The notes: generated by a model from the sequence alone, not told the origin. Shown: positions 33,221 through 44,420, counted from the stretch's first letter. The stretch: 64,000 bases of DNA from Poa pratensis (GCA_947311845.1 CAMZMU010000027.1:31759723-31823722); one strand, 5' to 3'. Translations and numbers: made by a program.

Positions 33221-33688
33221 TGAATTATAACTTTTTACAACAGAATATAATTTTTCCTTTTCATAGTCATTTTTTTTACACTTCAAATTTTTCATAGACA
33301 TTGTACCGCTATCCAGCTCCGCCACTGTTCATAGGTTAAATCGGGTGGAAAATAGACGGACATGTCACGGTCCGTAATTTGCTACCCGTATTTTGCTAAT
33401 TTTCGACCAACCAAGCAAAGCCTTATTATGCTTGGAACGGATGGAGTACGGACGGCAAGCAAGGCTACGTGGTAAACCCGAACTATATCAATATAAATTC
33501 ATATAAATTATGATGTGCAAGAATTTACAAACATGTATAATTCATGGACAGCGAGGAATGAAATCACTCTTTATTTAGAGTGTTTACTAATTCACACAGA
33601 GAGAGATCAATTAAAAGACTTACTAATTCACGGTGATGACACACCGTGTAGAAATGAGTCCGGCATCAAATCCGTCTGTGCGATCGAG

Positions 33689-34160
33689 TCACTCGTCATC
33701 GATCCTACCTGGCTCCACGAAGAAGAAACGCAGGCATCGGGACGGAAAATCACGCCGGCTCTCGAGGCTCTCGTACAGCTGGTCCGGCATCCCCAGCCCC
33801 TTGCTGGCGGCCAAGACGGGCACCTCGACGACGCTCTTCGCCGGGATACAGAAACCGTCGAGATCGGCGGAGGCCAGGGGCACGCCGTCGTACTCCACCA
33901 CCGCGCCGTGCGCCTCGAAGCAGTGCCGCCACAGGAGATTGCCGTTCTTGACGGGAAGGGTGACGCGAAAGGAGGGCGGCGTGGCGGCCGCGCCGGCGCT
34001 CCGAACGAGGCCGTCGGTCGCGGAGAACCCGGGCAGAGTTGAGTCGAGCGTGTACCCAAGGACGGTGATGGCGGCCATGCCGAACACAACGAAGGATATT
34101 GCAAACGCCAGCAGGGGCCAATCAGGATGCCTCTGCGCGGAACATTCTTCATTCCATGGC
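33689..34160 (-). pseudogene. LEA_2/NHL-like membrane protein, copy A, start shifted and internal deletion
   Basis: It is closely related to the intact copy at 37723-38301: shared blocks are WRHCFE, VVEYDGVPLASA, LGMPDQLYESLE and FVEPGRID/FMEPGRID. Around the expected start (about 34158) the sequence is four bases longer than the other copy, so the ATG falls out of frame. The first in-frame ATG (34078) would remove most of the membrane segment. Some 44 residues present in copy B between QLYESLE and PSRCL are missing. It is probably non-functional. Confidence 0.75.
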
Positions 34161-34453
34161 TAGATGATGAGATGACCCCGATTGAGGTTTTGGAACTTTT
34201 AATGAAGTAAAACTGAGCTAGGTTAAGTTTGGATTGAGGTCTACACGGCGAAGAGATACAAGCCGCAAGATAAGGATCTCTATCTCTATACGCGCAAGAG
34301 TGTCTCCATCCTATCGGTGGACATGGAACCGACTCCAAACTGCCTCCTGAGTCCTGGCCGATATATTAGGTTCACAAACTGAAACCAGATGCATAAAGGA
34401 TCCAGAGTTCCAGATAAACAAGAACCACAAGTAAAATATTCCAAGATCGAAAC

Positions 34454-34645
34454 ATGGGCGTTGACCTAGACCAAACTAGGAATCCAAGCAGGAAACACAA
34501 ACATGGTCTTCAGCAGCAAAGGATATTAGCTGATAGCATTCCAGAATCACCAACCCTGCAACACAAACTTGAAAGCTTGAGTCCTCTTATTGCAGCCAAA
34601 CAAAACAATCTGAAACTCAGATGCCTGTTGCTTCAGTGTTTATAA
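34454..34645 (+). pseudogene. Relic of the divergent partner gene (start region only)
   Basis: MGVDLDQ follows the same leader as MGADLEQ at 38637, but the sequence then departs from the partner and soon stops. No trace of its membrane segment or C-terminus remains here. Confidence 0.55.
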
Positions 34646-34736
34646 CAAGACATGCAAGAGTTGTAGTAATTTCCAAACTCATGACGTATGAATTACACAA
34701 TTCATATGGTGCTTAAATATTAGTAGAATTACCTGA

Positions 34737-35996
34737 TCAATGTGAGGACGTCGCATTGGTCTGGCCAACCGGCTCCCGCCTAGAAGGAACAGGACCAAGG
34801 TACTTGAAGAAACCAGAAGGCAATATAGCAGGCCGCTCGTGCGACGACATGCGTGTGAGAAGATTGGACTGCAGGAACCTATTAGTTTGCATATCCAATT
34901 GGCAAATGTAATGCTTATCGACCCCAGCCTTTGTTTGGGTCTCCTCGGCCAGCAAGAAGTAGAGGGTAGAACCTTCCATATCCCACAACATGGGCCACAT
35001 AGGCAAGCTCTTGGGCAATCCAGCCCCTTGAAGTCCTTCCATAGGCTTTTCAATCGGATGTCCGAGTATAACTTCCACTCAAGGCCATACGGTGCCAGAA
35101 TCCACACCTTTACCCTCGTTTGGGGTCGGTCATCGGGTTTGTCTATGGAGACGAACTTGATGTAACCTCCATTGCAGCCCATGGTGCGGTACACCTCCAC
35201 CGACCATGTTTCCTCGTTTCGGTCAGCCTCGTACCCCGGTGGCCACTTGATGAAGCTGAAATCCACGACATCGACCCCCCTGGTCAGGGCGCTGCAGTCG
35301 CAGCACAGAGTGCCTAGAGCAAGGTCCGCCCAGAAAGCCAAGCCATTGGACGAGAAAAGCAAGTCAGGGGAGAAGAGATTATCCTTCATCTCTGTCGGGA
35401 AGCTCAACTGTTCTTCTGCCACGGGTCGAAGCTGCCAACCGACGACTCAGCCAGCGAAGGAGAACACAACCAGAGGAAGGTATTTCCCCCCAGTCGACCA
35501 TAACCAAACTCACACCCGAAGAGGACAAGGGAGTAGCCGCCATCGTCATGGCGCACAGGGAGAGGACATCGCGTATAGCAGCTTACCGGGTCTGGTATGT
35601 AGGGGATCATGGAGAGCGAACTTTTGACGGAGTCGAAGACGAGGTAGTAATCGAAACCACCATCTTCGGAAAAGGACAAGGTGAGGACGATGAGGCCATT
35701 GTTGACGATCTCGACTTTGGACCTGAAGCAGACCTCGTCCATGGCCCCCTTCTCTGCCATTAACTGGTCGATCCAACGAAAAACCTTGTCGCCCGCACGA
35801 ACGGACATGGAGGAGGACAGATTCTCGAGATCGCCGTGGTACCAAAGGAGATCAAGATCCTGCACCGCCCAGTTCCGCGCTCCCCACATCCGTAGGCGCG
35901 CCTACTTGCACACTTGATGGTTGCCCAGCCCTCTCGCCCGACGGTGTACTTGGCGTCTATCCCGCCGCGGTCCATCACGGCGAAGCCCGGATCCAT
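34737..35996 (-). pseudogene. DUF1618 domain protein gene, broken by frame changes
   Basis: Read on the minus strand, conserved DUF1618 blocks appear in order in different frames: MDPGFAVMDRGGIDAKYTVG at the start (ATG 35996); RMWGARNWAV and FDYYLVFDSVKSSLSMIPYI in a second frame; LLFSSNGLAFWADLALG, DFSFIKWPPGYE and GGYIKFVSID in a third; then LPMWPMLWDMEGSTLYFLLA in another to a stop at 34737. Frame changes lie near 35900, 35415 and 35030. The function of DUF1618 is unknown; grasses have large families. It sits between the two copies of the LEA_2 duplication. Three independent shifts favour a pseudogene over sequencing error. Confidence 0.72.
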
Positions 35997-35999
35997 GGT

Positions 36000-36690
36000 T
36001 TAGGGTTGTGGCGGCTGGCTAGGTCTTCCTCCTCTGGGATGGAAGAAAAGAGAACGAGATCGTCTAACTTAGAGCGAACTAGTGCAGAGGGACGTCGTAC
36101 GCACTGCACCGTCCATCGGGCATCCGACGACGTTCGCGTGGACTACAACTTGTTCCCTCTCTCGTTTGGCTGGAAACGGAAATAAACGTCCCATACGGCC
36201 CAGCCTAACGCAAGCCATCGCCCATCGCTCTCGCCTGTCGTTGTCGATTAGGCTAGGGTTCGCTACGCCGGCGGGAAGGCAAGGAGAAGCCGCAGCTCGT
36301 CAGACCGTCAGGGCGCGACGCCACCAGGCGTGGAGACGGTCGAGCCAGCCATTGCCGCCGCTTCCAGAGCGTGATGCCTACGGCCGAGTCTTCTTGGACG
36401 ACTGCTTTGGTGCTTGCCTAGTTGGTCTGCTTCTTGCCTGGTTGTACAGGTGTTGTGTTTTCAGTTACAGATGTGCATAAACAACAGAGAAGCTACGGTA
36501 GCAAGAAGCTATGCCAGATTGAGCCAGTAGTTTATGTGAATTGGGTGTACACTGTGATTAGTGTGACTGAATGTTAAATTCAGATTCTAATCATGTGAAC
36601 TAGTTGGTCTGCTGCTTGCCTTTCCTTGCTGTTCTAGTGTTTCAGTTTTAGATGTGCAAAAACAGTATAGAAGCAACGACAGCAAGAAGG
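36000..36690. other. Intergenic DNA 5' of the DUF1618 relic; no gene recognised
   Basis: GC-moderate sequence with no conserved frame. A GTTTCAGTTTTAGATGTGCA phrase at about 36640 echoes GTTTTCAGTTACAGATGTGC at about 36457, so part of this stretch is duplicated. Confidence 0.4.
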
Positions 36691-36694
36691 CCTT

Positions 36695-37030
36695 TCTGGT
36701 TTGTCGAGTGCTATATCAGGTGCACTTGGCAAACACTGATGGTTTGCCGAGTGCCCCTTACGTGGCATTCGGCAACCTCGTTTGCGTTGTTTTTTTTTGT
36801 TTGTCGCAGTGAAAAATGACAAGTGACACGCTACTTTTGTCGAGCGCCACATGTACGCCTACTGTTGCACTCTGTCATCGTGGGCCCTTTGCCAAGCGCC
36901 GCATTTTGTCGGGTGTCACTTCTAAAATACAGTTGTGCATATTACCTGTGATTTTGTGAGTGTTTTCTGAAGATGCTCGGCTTACATCAGATGTTGCCGA
37001 GTGGCCGAAGCACTCGGCAAAGAGGCCGGC
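36695..37030. repeat. TTTGCCGAGTG-type motif cluster, likely transposon subterminal region
   Basis: Several variants in both orientations: TTTGTCGAGTGC, GGTTTGCCGAGTGCC, CATTCGGCAACCT, TTTGTCGAGCGCC, TTTGCCAAGCGCC, TTTTGTCGGGTGTC, GTTGCCGAGTGGCC and CACTCGGCAAAGAGGCC. Such clusters mark subterminal repeats of grass CACTA or similar DNA transposons. Terminal CACTA ends were not identified. Confidence 0.6.
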
Positions 37031-37722
37031 GGATTCCGGTAGTGTACACAAACACAGACGGAAAACTTTCTTTGGAGCACCAAATAGCAAACGACGGTTA
37101 CGTCGTATAACACGAATATCTAAAAATTCGAAGGTATTGGAAACTTGAACTATATCAATATTAATTATGATGTACAGGAATTTACAAACATGTATGTAAT
37201 TGACAACGAGGAAAGAAATCACTCTTTATTGAGAGAGATCAATCATAAGAGTTTACTAATTCACAGAGAGAGATCAATCATGCATAGTCCACGATCAACC
37301 CGTATGTGCGATATCGAGTCATGCAATTTCGTTTTCATCTTCGTTGTGAGCTTCATCGGGAGGCAGGGGAAAATGTGTTACACTAAAGATTGATACCAAA
37401 ATATTCAAAGCAACGATTTAGAGTACTGAAAAAAATCAGTACCTTCATGATATAGAGCTCCATGCCTTTTGGCAAACTCAAACTTCATCAGGCATAACCA
37501 ATTAAAAATTCAAGGCACAGGAAAATGCAATTAGCCGTAAATTACGTGCAACATTTTTTTAAATCTATACCCAAGTAATGATTTCAGTTTATTTATTGCT
37601 AATTGTGTGGGTCGACATAGAGCGGAAGATTATGCATAACTATTGAAAAGTTTCACTGATGACATGTTCAGAAAATTACATATAGTATTACAGGTCTAGA
37701 TTAGTAAATGCAGGTCAAGCAG

Positions 37723-38301
37723 TCACTCGCCATCGATCCTGCCTGGCTCCATGAAGAGGAAAAGCAGGCAGCGAGAGGGCAAGTCCGGCCGCCCATCCAG
37801 CATCGCCTTGCACCGCAGCAGCATGGGCCGTACGTTCCTAACAGCATCCTTCTCTTTCAGCGCCAGTCTCACCTCCATCGGCACGCGCTCCTGCCGCCGG
37901 CGCCGGCCCTCGAGGCTCTCGTACAGCTGGTCGGGCATCCCCAGTCCCTCGCCCGCGGCCACCACGGGCACCTCGATGATGCTCTTGGCGGGGACGCAGA
38001 GCTCGTCGAGATGGGCGGAGGCCAGGGGCACGCCGTCGTACTCCACCACCGCGTCGTGCACCTCGAAGCAGTGCCGCCACACGTTGCCGTTCTTGACGCG
38101 GAGGGCGAAGCGGAAGGTGGGCGGCGCGGCGCCGGCGCCGGCGCTCCGGCCGAGGCCATCGTAGCCGGAGATGGTCGCGGAGAACTCAGGCGGGGTTGAG
38201 TCGAACGTGAACACGAGGGCGCCGATGGCGGCCGTGAAGAGCAAAACCAAGGATATGGTCAACGCCGCCCCAGCATGCCTCTGCGCGAAACTTTCTTCCA
38301 T
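37723..38301 (-). CDS. LEA_2/NHL-like single-pass membrane protein, copy B (192 aa)
   Basis: An uninterrupted single-exon frame. The N-terminus is short (MEESFAQRHAGA), followed by a membrane segment (LTISLVLLFTAAIGALVF, about residues 13-31) and a Gly/Ser linker. A beta-rich domain then has FRFALRVKNGN, VVEYDGVPLASAHL and AKSIIEVPVVAAG, in the style of the LEA_2 (NDR1/HIN1-like) fold exposed outside the plasma membrane. The C-terminus ends MEPGRIDGE. Its start codon lies 335 bp from the divergent start at 38637, so the two may share a promoter. No function beyond the family (stress or defence-related membrane proteins) can be given. Confidence 0.7.
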   Translation of the reverse strand: MEESFAQRHAGAALTISLVLLFTAAIGALVFTFDSTPPEFSATISGYDGLGRSAGAGAAPPTFRFALRVKNGNVWRHCFEVHDAVVEYDGVPLASAHLDELCVPAKSIIEVPVVAAGEGLGMPDQLYESLEGRRRRQERVPMEVRLALKEKDAVRNVRPMLLRCKAMLDGRPDLPSRCLLFLFMEPGRIDGE

Positions 38302-38636
38302 GGCTAGATGGTGAGACCCCCTGGATTGAGGTTTGGAACTTTTTTGCTTTTGAGATGAAACTAACTGAACTAGGTTACGTTTCGATGGACGCCGTTTACA
38401 AGGCGAAGAGAGAGGCCGTAACAGATGAGGATCTCTATCTCTATACGCGCGGAAGGTCCACGTACAAGAGTTTCTCTTACGAACTCTATAGGATATATGG
38501 AACCGATTCCAAACTGCCTCCTGAGTCCTGGCCGACATATTGGGCTCACAAACTGAAACGAGACGCATATATAGGATTAGGATGATCCAGAGGTCCAGAT
38601 AAACAAGAACCAAGTAAAACAGTCCAAGATCGAAAC
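38302..38636. promoter_or_regulatory. Shared intergenic promoter of a divergent LEA_2-like pair
   Basis: A 335-bp gap separates two start codons pointing away from each other. The same arrangement exists in decayed form at 34160-34454, and CTCTATCTCTATAC is conserved between the copies. A bidirectional promoter is an inference from layout. Confidence 0.45.
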
Positions 38637-39310
38637 ATGGGGGCTGACCTAGAACAGGCAGCCTACCACGCCATCCCTGCCGATCCGCGCGACGATGAAG
38701 CGCCAGTCCTGGGCAACGCACCGCCGGCGACTTCCGACAACCTAGGCTGCCGCGGCTATCTAGTCCTGGTAATAGTTTCGGTTGCAGTGACGGCGCTCAT
38801 GTTTGCGCCCGTGGAATACATGACGCGCGCCAACATGCCGGCTATCTCCCTCGGCCTCGCCGGCTACGACGGCATCGACATGGCTCGGCCGGGCAGCGTC
38901 GTCTCGCCGGCGTTCAACCTCACTCTGCAGATGAACAAGACGTGCGCCGACCGCGCGGAGGTGGTCCTGACGTACTCAGGCGTGGCGCTCGGCTGGGCGC
39001 GCGTTGAGCCGGGCGGCTGCGTGTCCCGGGAGCCATGGGGGAGAGACGTCGAGGTGGTGGCCAGGGCCGACGGCGTGGGGCTCTCAGAAGCATCCGGGAG
39101 CGCATGGCGTCCGAGTGGCGCCGTTCCGGGCGGGTAGAGCTCGACGCCGACGTGGTGATCTACATGGACAGCCACCGGTCGATGCAACTACCTCGGCGTC
39201 GATCCCGTGACAAGGTGATGCGTTGTAAGGTGGTGGTGATGGGGGACGGACTTCAGCCGGAGCCCGAACCTTGCCCATGGTATTTCCTACGGCCTTATGA
39301 TGAACCGTAG
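38637..39310 (+). pseudogene. LEA_2-like membrane protein with one frameshift
   Basis: The frame begins MGADLEQAAYHAIPADPRDD and has a membrane segment (YLVLVIVSVAVTALMFAPV, about residues 40-58). Then come LAGYDGIDMARPGSVVSPAF and VVLTYSGVALGWARVEPGGC, which parallel the GYDGLGRSAG and VVEYDGVPLASA blocks of its divergent neighbour. Near 39085 the conserved reading moves to another frame, which continues RERMASEWRRSGRVELDADV and VIYMD to a stop at 39310. The uninterrupted frame would end at 39137. One indel, or a sequencing error, separates this from an intact gene of about 225 residues. Confidence 0.62.
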
Positions 39311-39329
39311 TCACGTATCTTTGGATCAA

Positions 39330-39790
39330 AGGATTTTCTGATGAATCATCAAGGAATAAACTTTGTAGTATCTATTTTCTATGCGTACTTTCGGATCGAA
39401 GGATTGTGAATGTACAATCCGTAGGAAATTTCCATGTAATTATTGAAAGATATAGCAGATCGTGAGTGTATATGCGGCAAAACTTTCTTCTTTTTTTCTA
39501 GCAGAAACGACAGGGGCCGGGACACAAAAGCATTAGACAAAAGCTACCAATGCAACTCAGTATTTCATTATCCAACAAAATCTGCATAATCTTACTTTTT
39601 TTCCTCACTAGATTAAGAACAAACACAAGACAGGAACAAAAGATAATTCAATGAAAGAAGAACGTATCTACCGGCCAATGGTCTAGGTTAGCATAACACC
39701 TTCTGCAGGGATATCATCCAACAATATCCATGTGGACTAATGATCACTAGCAAGGGGTCAATCATGCTACGGCTACAAAACAGCACCTTG
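39330..39790. other. Intergenic DNA; nothing recognised
   Basis: AT-rich 3' flanks of two converging genes. A duplicated TTTCGGATCGAAGGATT / TTTGGATCAAAGGATT phrase lies at 39320-39410. Confidence 0.4.
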
Positions 39791-39794
39791 GTTT

Positions 39795-39899
39795 TGAAAT
39801 ATACCTATGCCCAGATCAAAGTCAGCATCACTGACAGCAGCAAACTCAACGCCACAGATACCACTATTTCCTTCTTGTCTCCATGACTTGTTGCATCAG
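39795..39899 (-). other. Possible terminal exon with hydrophobic tail
   Basis: After a TTTCAG acceptor-like site, the minus strand reads FSDATSHGDKKE then a hydrophobic stretch (IVVSVALSLLLSVMLTLIWA) and a stop. It could be a 3' exon of the GH3 gene giving a membrane or GPI-type tail, but the preceding exon already ends in a stop, so it is more likely a leftover of the ancestral 3' end. Confidence 0.3.
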
Positions 39900-39982
39900 A
39901 GAACCTGAAACAGAAAACAAGATGGAAATCTTTCAACTTTAAGAAAGTAATTCCAACTAAGCCAGCTTTGTCATACATATGT

Positions 39983-41935
39983 TTAATTCATCACAGCATT
40001 TAATCCAGCTTGCACGGAATAAGTATAGTTTGCATCAGGTGGTGTGGTTATTCGGTCTATTCCTAGCCAGTCAGATATCACAAAACCCTGCAATCAGTTA
40101 CCATCCAGAAGTTGGTTTAAGATCACAGCAGAGGAATGTTAAGTAAGTTGCAGGTTAGCACTAACTCTGAAGTGCAGTTTCGATTTCAAGTAGCCAGTGA
40201 CTAGATCATGATTGGCATGCATTTTTGCACCATTCACGCTTGAACATGAGACCATAACAGTAGCAACACCCTTTATAATGGAGTCATAATATGGTGGCAT
40301 GTGAATGCCTAGCAGCCCATGCTCATCAACTATCGTGTTGTTCTCATTGATTCCATTATGCGTACCACCATCACCAACAAAGTGTTTAGCACAAGCAGCA
40401 ACTTTATCCCTGTTAGAAGGCATAAGCTGAGACATAAGACAGAAAGCATTCAAGTTGCAAGACATTGGTACTGATTATATACCTAAACTATTCTCAAGCA
40501 ATGTAGTAAATATTTCACTAAAATGAAATGCTGCTTGTCATAAATGTTGAATTATTGACATAATGTTCATCTAGGCAATATACCTGTCAGTTCAAAGTAC
40601 TGGTTCATTACATCAGATGGCCTAATTATTGCCTTACATCTACCATGCCATTATCTGAGAAAAGAATATCTTACTTTCCAGCAACATAAGGAACACCTTT
40701 GGTATTATTCACTGGGATCTCTCCTTGCAGACCAAGGATAATATCTGTCATCTGCTGAACAATCTTGTGATCTTCACTGTAGCTCTCATAGCATCGACCC
40801 CATCTTGGATCTCTGCAAACCTAAACAAAATTACAAGATGCATTAATGATCAACATAATTTTTACTGAACCAAAAATATGCTCATAGAAGTTCACTGAAG
40901 ATGTAACACATGATAGCAGCAAGACAACACTGTATTGTGCTTACTGCAACGCATGGAGCAAAGATATATGGAATGCCTGTTGCCCGTACTTCAAGAGCAG
41001 TTGCTTCACCAATCCTCCTGGCAAGGTCAGGATCCCTAATAAAGAAAATATATGAACATATGAGTAACAGTGCATATTTATTTATCATGTTTGGATGTTC
41101 TGCATGCTAACGAACTTAAGTTGCCACTTGCCACGTGGAGATGAATTATTTTTCGACGGAATCAGTATGAATTGAACATTTTAGCCAGCTTAAGAGCAAG
41201 GCAAGCATACAAATACAATTGCATAAATGAAAATGTATACTGTCAGAGAGATGCCTTGTAGCTCCAAGCCCAACGTTGTGAGGGAATATGGTGGCGTTGT
41301 AGACGTTGTTATTCCCATGAACAGCATCAATCCCATAAATCATAGGAATTCCCAGACGTGTTGACAAGGCACCTTTCTGGAATTCGTTTACCATGTTGAC
41401 CCAAATTGCAGGAGTGGCCTTGGGGGCAGGGACACTTCCACCACCACTTAAGATGCTACCTAGAGAACAGAATGGAAATTTAGCATTAAGAAGCTGCATA
41501 GACTCATTCAGGGATGACGAAAAGGTGGCATAATCACAGCTTTGCAGATGGAAATGTCACAGTGGTAGGTATAGCTTTGTAGTGTTATAGGCTTCTAGCT
41601 CTGTAGTGTTAAGTAACCCGGGTGCAGGACAGCAAACATGTATGTTTCTCCCGCACAATATCCTGGCACTACGCCTTTACTACAAGAATCCAGGAACTGT
41701 TATTACAGAACTTACCTATGAAGTATTGTTTCATGACGTCTGCAGACGCGACCGTGCGTTCGATCTGTGTCGTTTGGCCAATTTTTTCAGCAAGAGTCAT
41801 TCTACCAAGAAGGTCCTTGATTCTAGTGTTGACAGGCTGCTTCGGATCCTTGTACTTCATGTACTCTGCATCTCCCATCCAAGCAAGACATAGCAGTAGA
41901 AGAAGGCACCCCCAAGAAATACTGGGACATGTCAT
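39983..41935 (-). CDS. GH3 beta-glucan exohydrolase-like protein, C-terminally truncated (336 aa)
   Basis: Six exons keep frame: 41716-41935, 41255-41459, 40945-41035, 40675-40820, 40166-40409, 39983-40087. A signal peptide ([16 protein letters not shown]) is followed by the GH3 TIM-barrel landmarks [66 protein letters not shown] and [11 protein letters not shown], whose Asp is the nucleophile in barley ExoI-type enzymes. The frame stops right after QAGLNAVMN, where relatives of about 620-660 residues continue into a second domain that supplies the acid/base Glu. Intron 2 begins with GC (ACAAG/GCATCT). A secreted wall-glucan hydrolase is the family role; this short form is probably inactive. 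It may be counted as a pseudogene. Confidence 0.8.
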
Positions 41936-43035
41936 CTCTGAAAATCTCTTGGTATCTCCTCACCTCAAAATGGTCAACCTGCCTGTCCTGAAGAAAATGC
42001 CTGAATAATGAGAGGACAGCGAATGCAAATTTTATTGTGCACGACAGGGCGTCTAGGATATGTAACACAGAATGGATTTTTGACTTTGCAGGTTAAGAAC
42101 TAAACAACTAAATTCTCAGCAAGGAATGGAGAGCTGGCTGATGGTATCTTTCCCAAAGTTAGATTTCACGCTATCACTCCGTTGTCAGCTGTGTGCTAAT
42201 AAAGAACAGCTCGACCCAAATAAACTAAAACGCCAGGTCAATGGTCCATTGACTACCCCCTTTGGTCTTTTAAAACAAGAGAATGCCTCATATTATAGCT
42301 ACAACAGATGAATCCCAATTGCCCAGCAGGCCAGCACGATACGGCCCTCCCTCGTTCCACGGGAGATCTAGTCTAATCTAGGAGAGCAGCAAGCAGCAAG
42401 CAGCAGCAAATGTAGCGCGCGGTAGTTAATTGAGTAGAAGCCAGGAGGAAGAGCAGAGTGAGGTCGGGTTCTTTCACCTTAGCGACGCGGATAAGCGGAT
42501 GGCCTCTGCTTCCGGTTGCCAGCCGAGCTCGCTCACCTTCTAGTGGCGGGGAGCGAGGGGAGGGGAGAGCGGCGGCGCCTGCTCGCCGCTGCGCACGCGC
42601 ACGCGCACGAGTGGGGGCGTATTCTGGGGGTGGGCTGGAGAGTGGATGCCGGAGTACAGACGGCGGTAGCTACTTCGCTAGGCAGGCGGCCGTCATTAAT
42701 GAGTAGTCAGTAGTGACAGTGGTGGTACCGGAGGTTCTCGTCGTCGCTGCCATGGCTGTCCCACTCCCATGGTTACCGCTTACCGGCGTACGGTCACTTT
42801 GGACAGTTTCGCTGCCCTTCTTTTTTACTTTCACTTTTATCACAGTTTACTCTTTTCTTTTCGTCGCTCGCTGACTCGGCGGGCCCCAGCTGTGGGACTC
42901 ATCATCGTTCGCTGTGCTCCCGTCTTCGCCTTTTTGGTCTCCTCCCACGAAATTGTTGTTTCCTCTCGAAGACCCACCCCAGATTTGATTTGACATCTGT
43001 ATTTTGGCTTGGGAGAATGACGCGAGAGGCGTTTT
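41936..43035. other. 5' flank of the GH3-like gene and intergenic DNA
   Basis: No further gene supported. GC-rich at 42460-42700 with purine-rich AGCAGCAAGCAGCAAGCAGC words near 42385-42410. Confidence 0.4.
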
Positions 43036-43480
43036 TCGAGCTTGAGCTCCAGCTAGGAATTTTCTTTTAAAATAATGTTTTTCAAACCATTTATTTGAAA
43101 AATAGCATGAGTTTTCAGAAATTTTAGAAAATAGCGTGCTGTCGTCATGGGACATGACGAAAGCATGGTTTCGTCTTGGGCTCATGACGTCGACGAAACC
43201 AATGTTTGCTCATGGCCGATAACGGAAGGTAAACAATTAATTGAATTCACCTATCCTACTATTTCTTGTCACATTTAATTATTTGATTAAAACAAAAGTT
43301 GCTAAACAATGTCATGATTCGTAACTTAACGAGCACGAGAGACAGATCATACAGATTCAAAATTCGAATCTTACTATTCACTTTACTTTTACTATTCACT
43401 TTTACTATTCTTTTTTACTATTCGCTTTTACAACATTGAAAACACTGTTCACACTAAATTCACTTTTAATTGTTTTGCAG

Positions 43481-43618
43481 GATCTTTTAGGCTGGCGTGG
43501 CCAACGAGTTACAGACGGTGTTTGCAGAGATGTAAAAATCCTACTCAGTACTCGCCGTATGCTTAACTATATTGGTTCAGAAGTAACTAAGCTTCTTTCC
43601 CTAGATGTTCTTAGACAG
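43481..43618 (+). other. Exon-like open segment inside the long-TIR element
   Basis: Between a TTTTGCAG acceptor and a GACAG/GTTTAT donor, the frame reads DLLGWRGQRVTDGVCRDVKI, then STRRMLNYIGSEV and TKLLSLDVLRQ without a stop. I do not recognise the source gene. Its place between long TIRs suggests a captured gene fragment, as in Pack-MULEs. Confidence 0.4.
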
Positions 43619-43639
43619 GTTTATAAGGGGCATTTTCTT

Positions 43640-44420
43640 ATCGTCTTCCCAGTCAGTTCCACCCGAAGGGAACACTTCTCTACGGCTACACTGTTCTCAT
43701 TTCAACGCCACACGGCTTAACAGAGAACTACACGCAGATGTTTCTCCTATAGGATCCCTAGCATAGAAACCCAACCCATATAAACATGCTAACAAGATCA
43801 AGGGAAAAACAAAACTACTTCATTTCCACAATATAGAATACATACGGGTTTCCCTTTCGGGAACCTCCGAAGGGTTTACACACAGAGTGGGGAGATTACC
43901 TTACTACGGACTCCACTCTTCTACTACAACTTCTTGATTACAATGGATTTTATTGTACTGGTGGGAATACTACACTACTACTGAGCAGCGAGGTCGCTGA
44001 TGAACTCTCTGCTCAGGATGCTGGGTTGCTGGTGTTGTGCGCCGCTGTGTTCTCTTCTGAAGCCTGGCTCCTCCTTATATAGGGGAAGAGGAAGCCTCTC
44101 CCGCTGCCTGCGTGGCTCTTCTCGTGGGTTCTCTTCAAGGACACGTCGTGGCACCGATAATTGACGGTTGGTGGCACAATATCGGCCATATTATTGGCTT
44201 TACTGTGTTACACAGTACAAGCCATATAATTGGTGTACTACAGGACAGGTGTCCTGCATTGGTGGCAGTCTTCCTGGGCACGCTTCCAGAGTTAGACACC
44301 TTAGTGCCTATGCTCCTAGACTTCATATTATTGCCCTCTTCATACATCATTCATGCTTGAAATCTTTTGGTTGTCCACGAAACAACATCTTCTTGCATGC
44401 ATACATGGTGGCATAAGCAT
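43640..44420. other. Unclassified insert, possible antisense LTR
   Basis: Contains CTCCTTATATAGGGGAAGAGG and GC-moderate sequence unlike its AT-rich surroundings. It could be a promoter-bearing LTR fragment, but ends could not be defined. Confidence 0.3.

Larger units (their letters stand above)
33480..34645. repeat. Segmental duplication, copy A (partner at 37140-38660)
   Basis: This block and 37140-38660 share order and sequence: a left flank (AACTATATCAATAT...GAATTTACAAACATGTAT, GAGAGAGATCAAT), an LEA_2 gene on the minus strand, an upstream flank (AAGGATCTCTATCTCTATAC / GAGGATCTCTATCTCTATAC) and the start of a plus-strand gene (CCAAGATCGAAACATGG then MGVDL/MGADL). Copy A is the more decayed. 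Confidence 0.85.
37140..38660. repeat. Segmental duplication, copy B
   Basis: The less decayed copy of the block described at 33480-34645. It contains the intact minus-strand LEA_2 gene and the start of the divergent plus-strand gene. Confidence 0.85.

Noticed and set aside
33633..34163. Plus-strand frames of 175-176 codons over LEA_2 copy A
   Set aside because: They are antisense shadows. The minus strand carries the conserved LEA_2-like blocks shared with copy B.
44112..44416. Overlapping 71-82 codon frames
   Set aside because: They overlap on both strands inside the long-TIR element, with no family match and no splice context.
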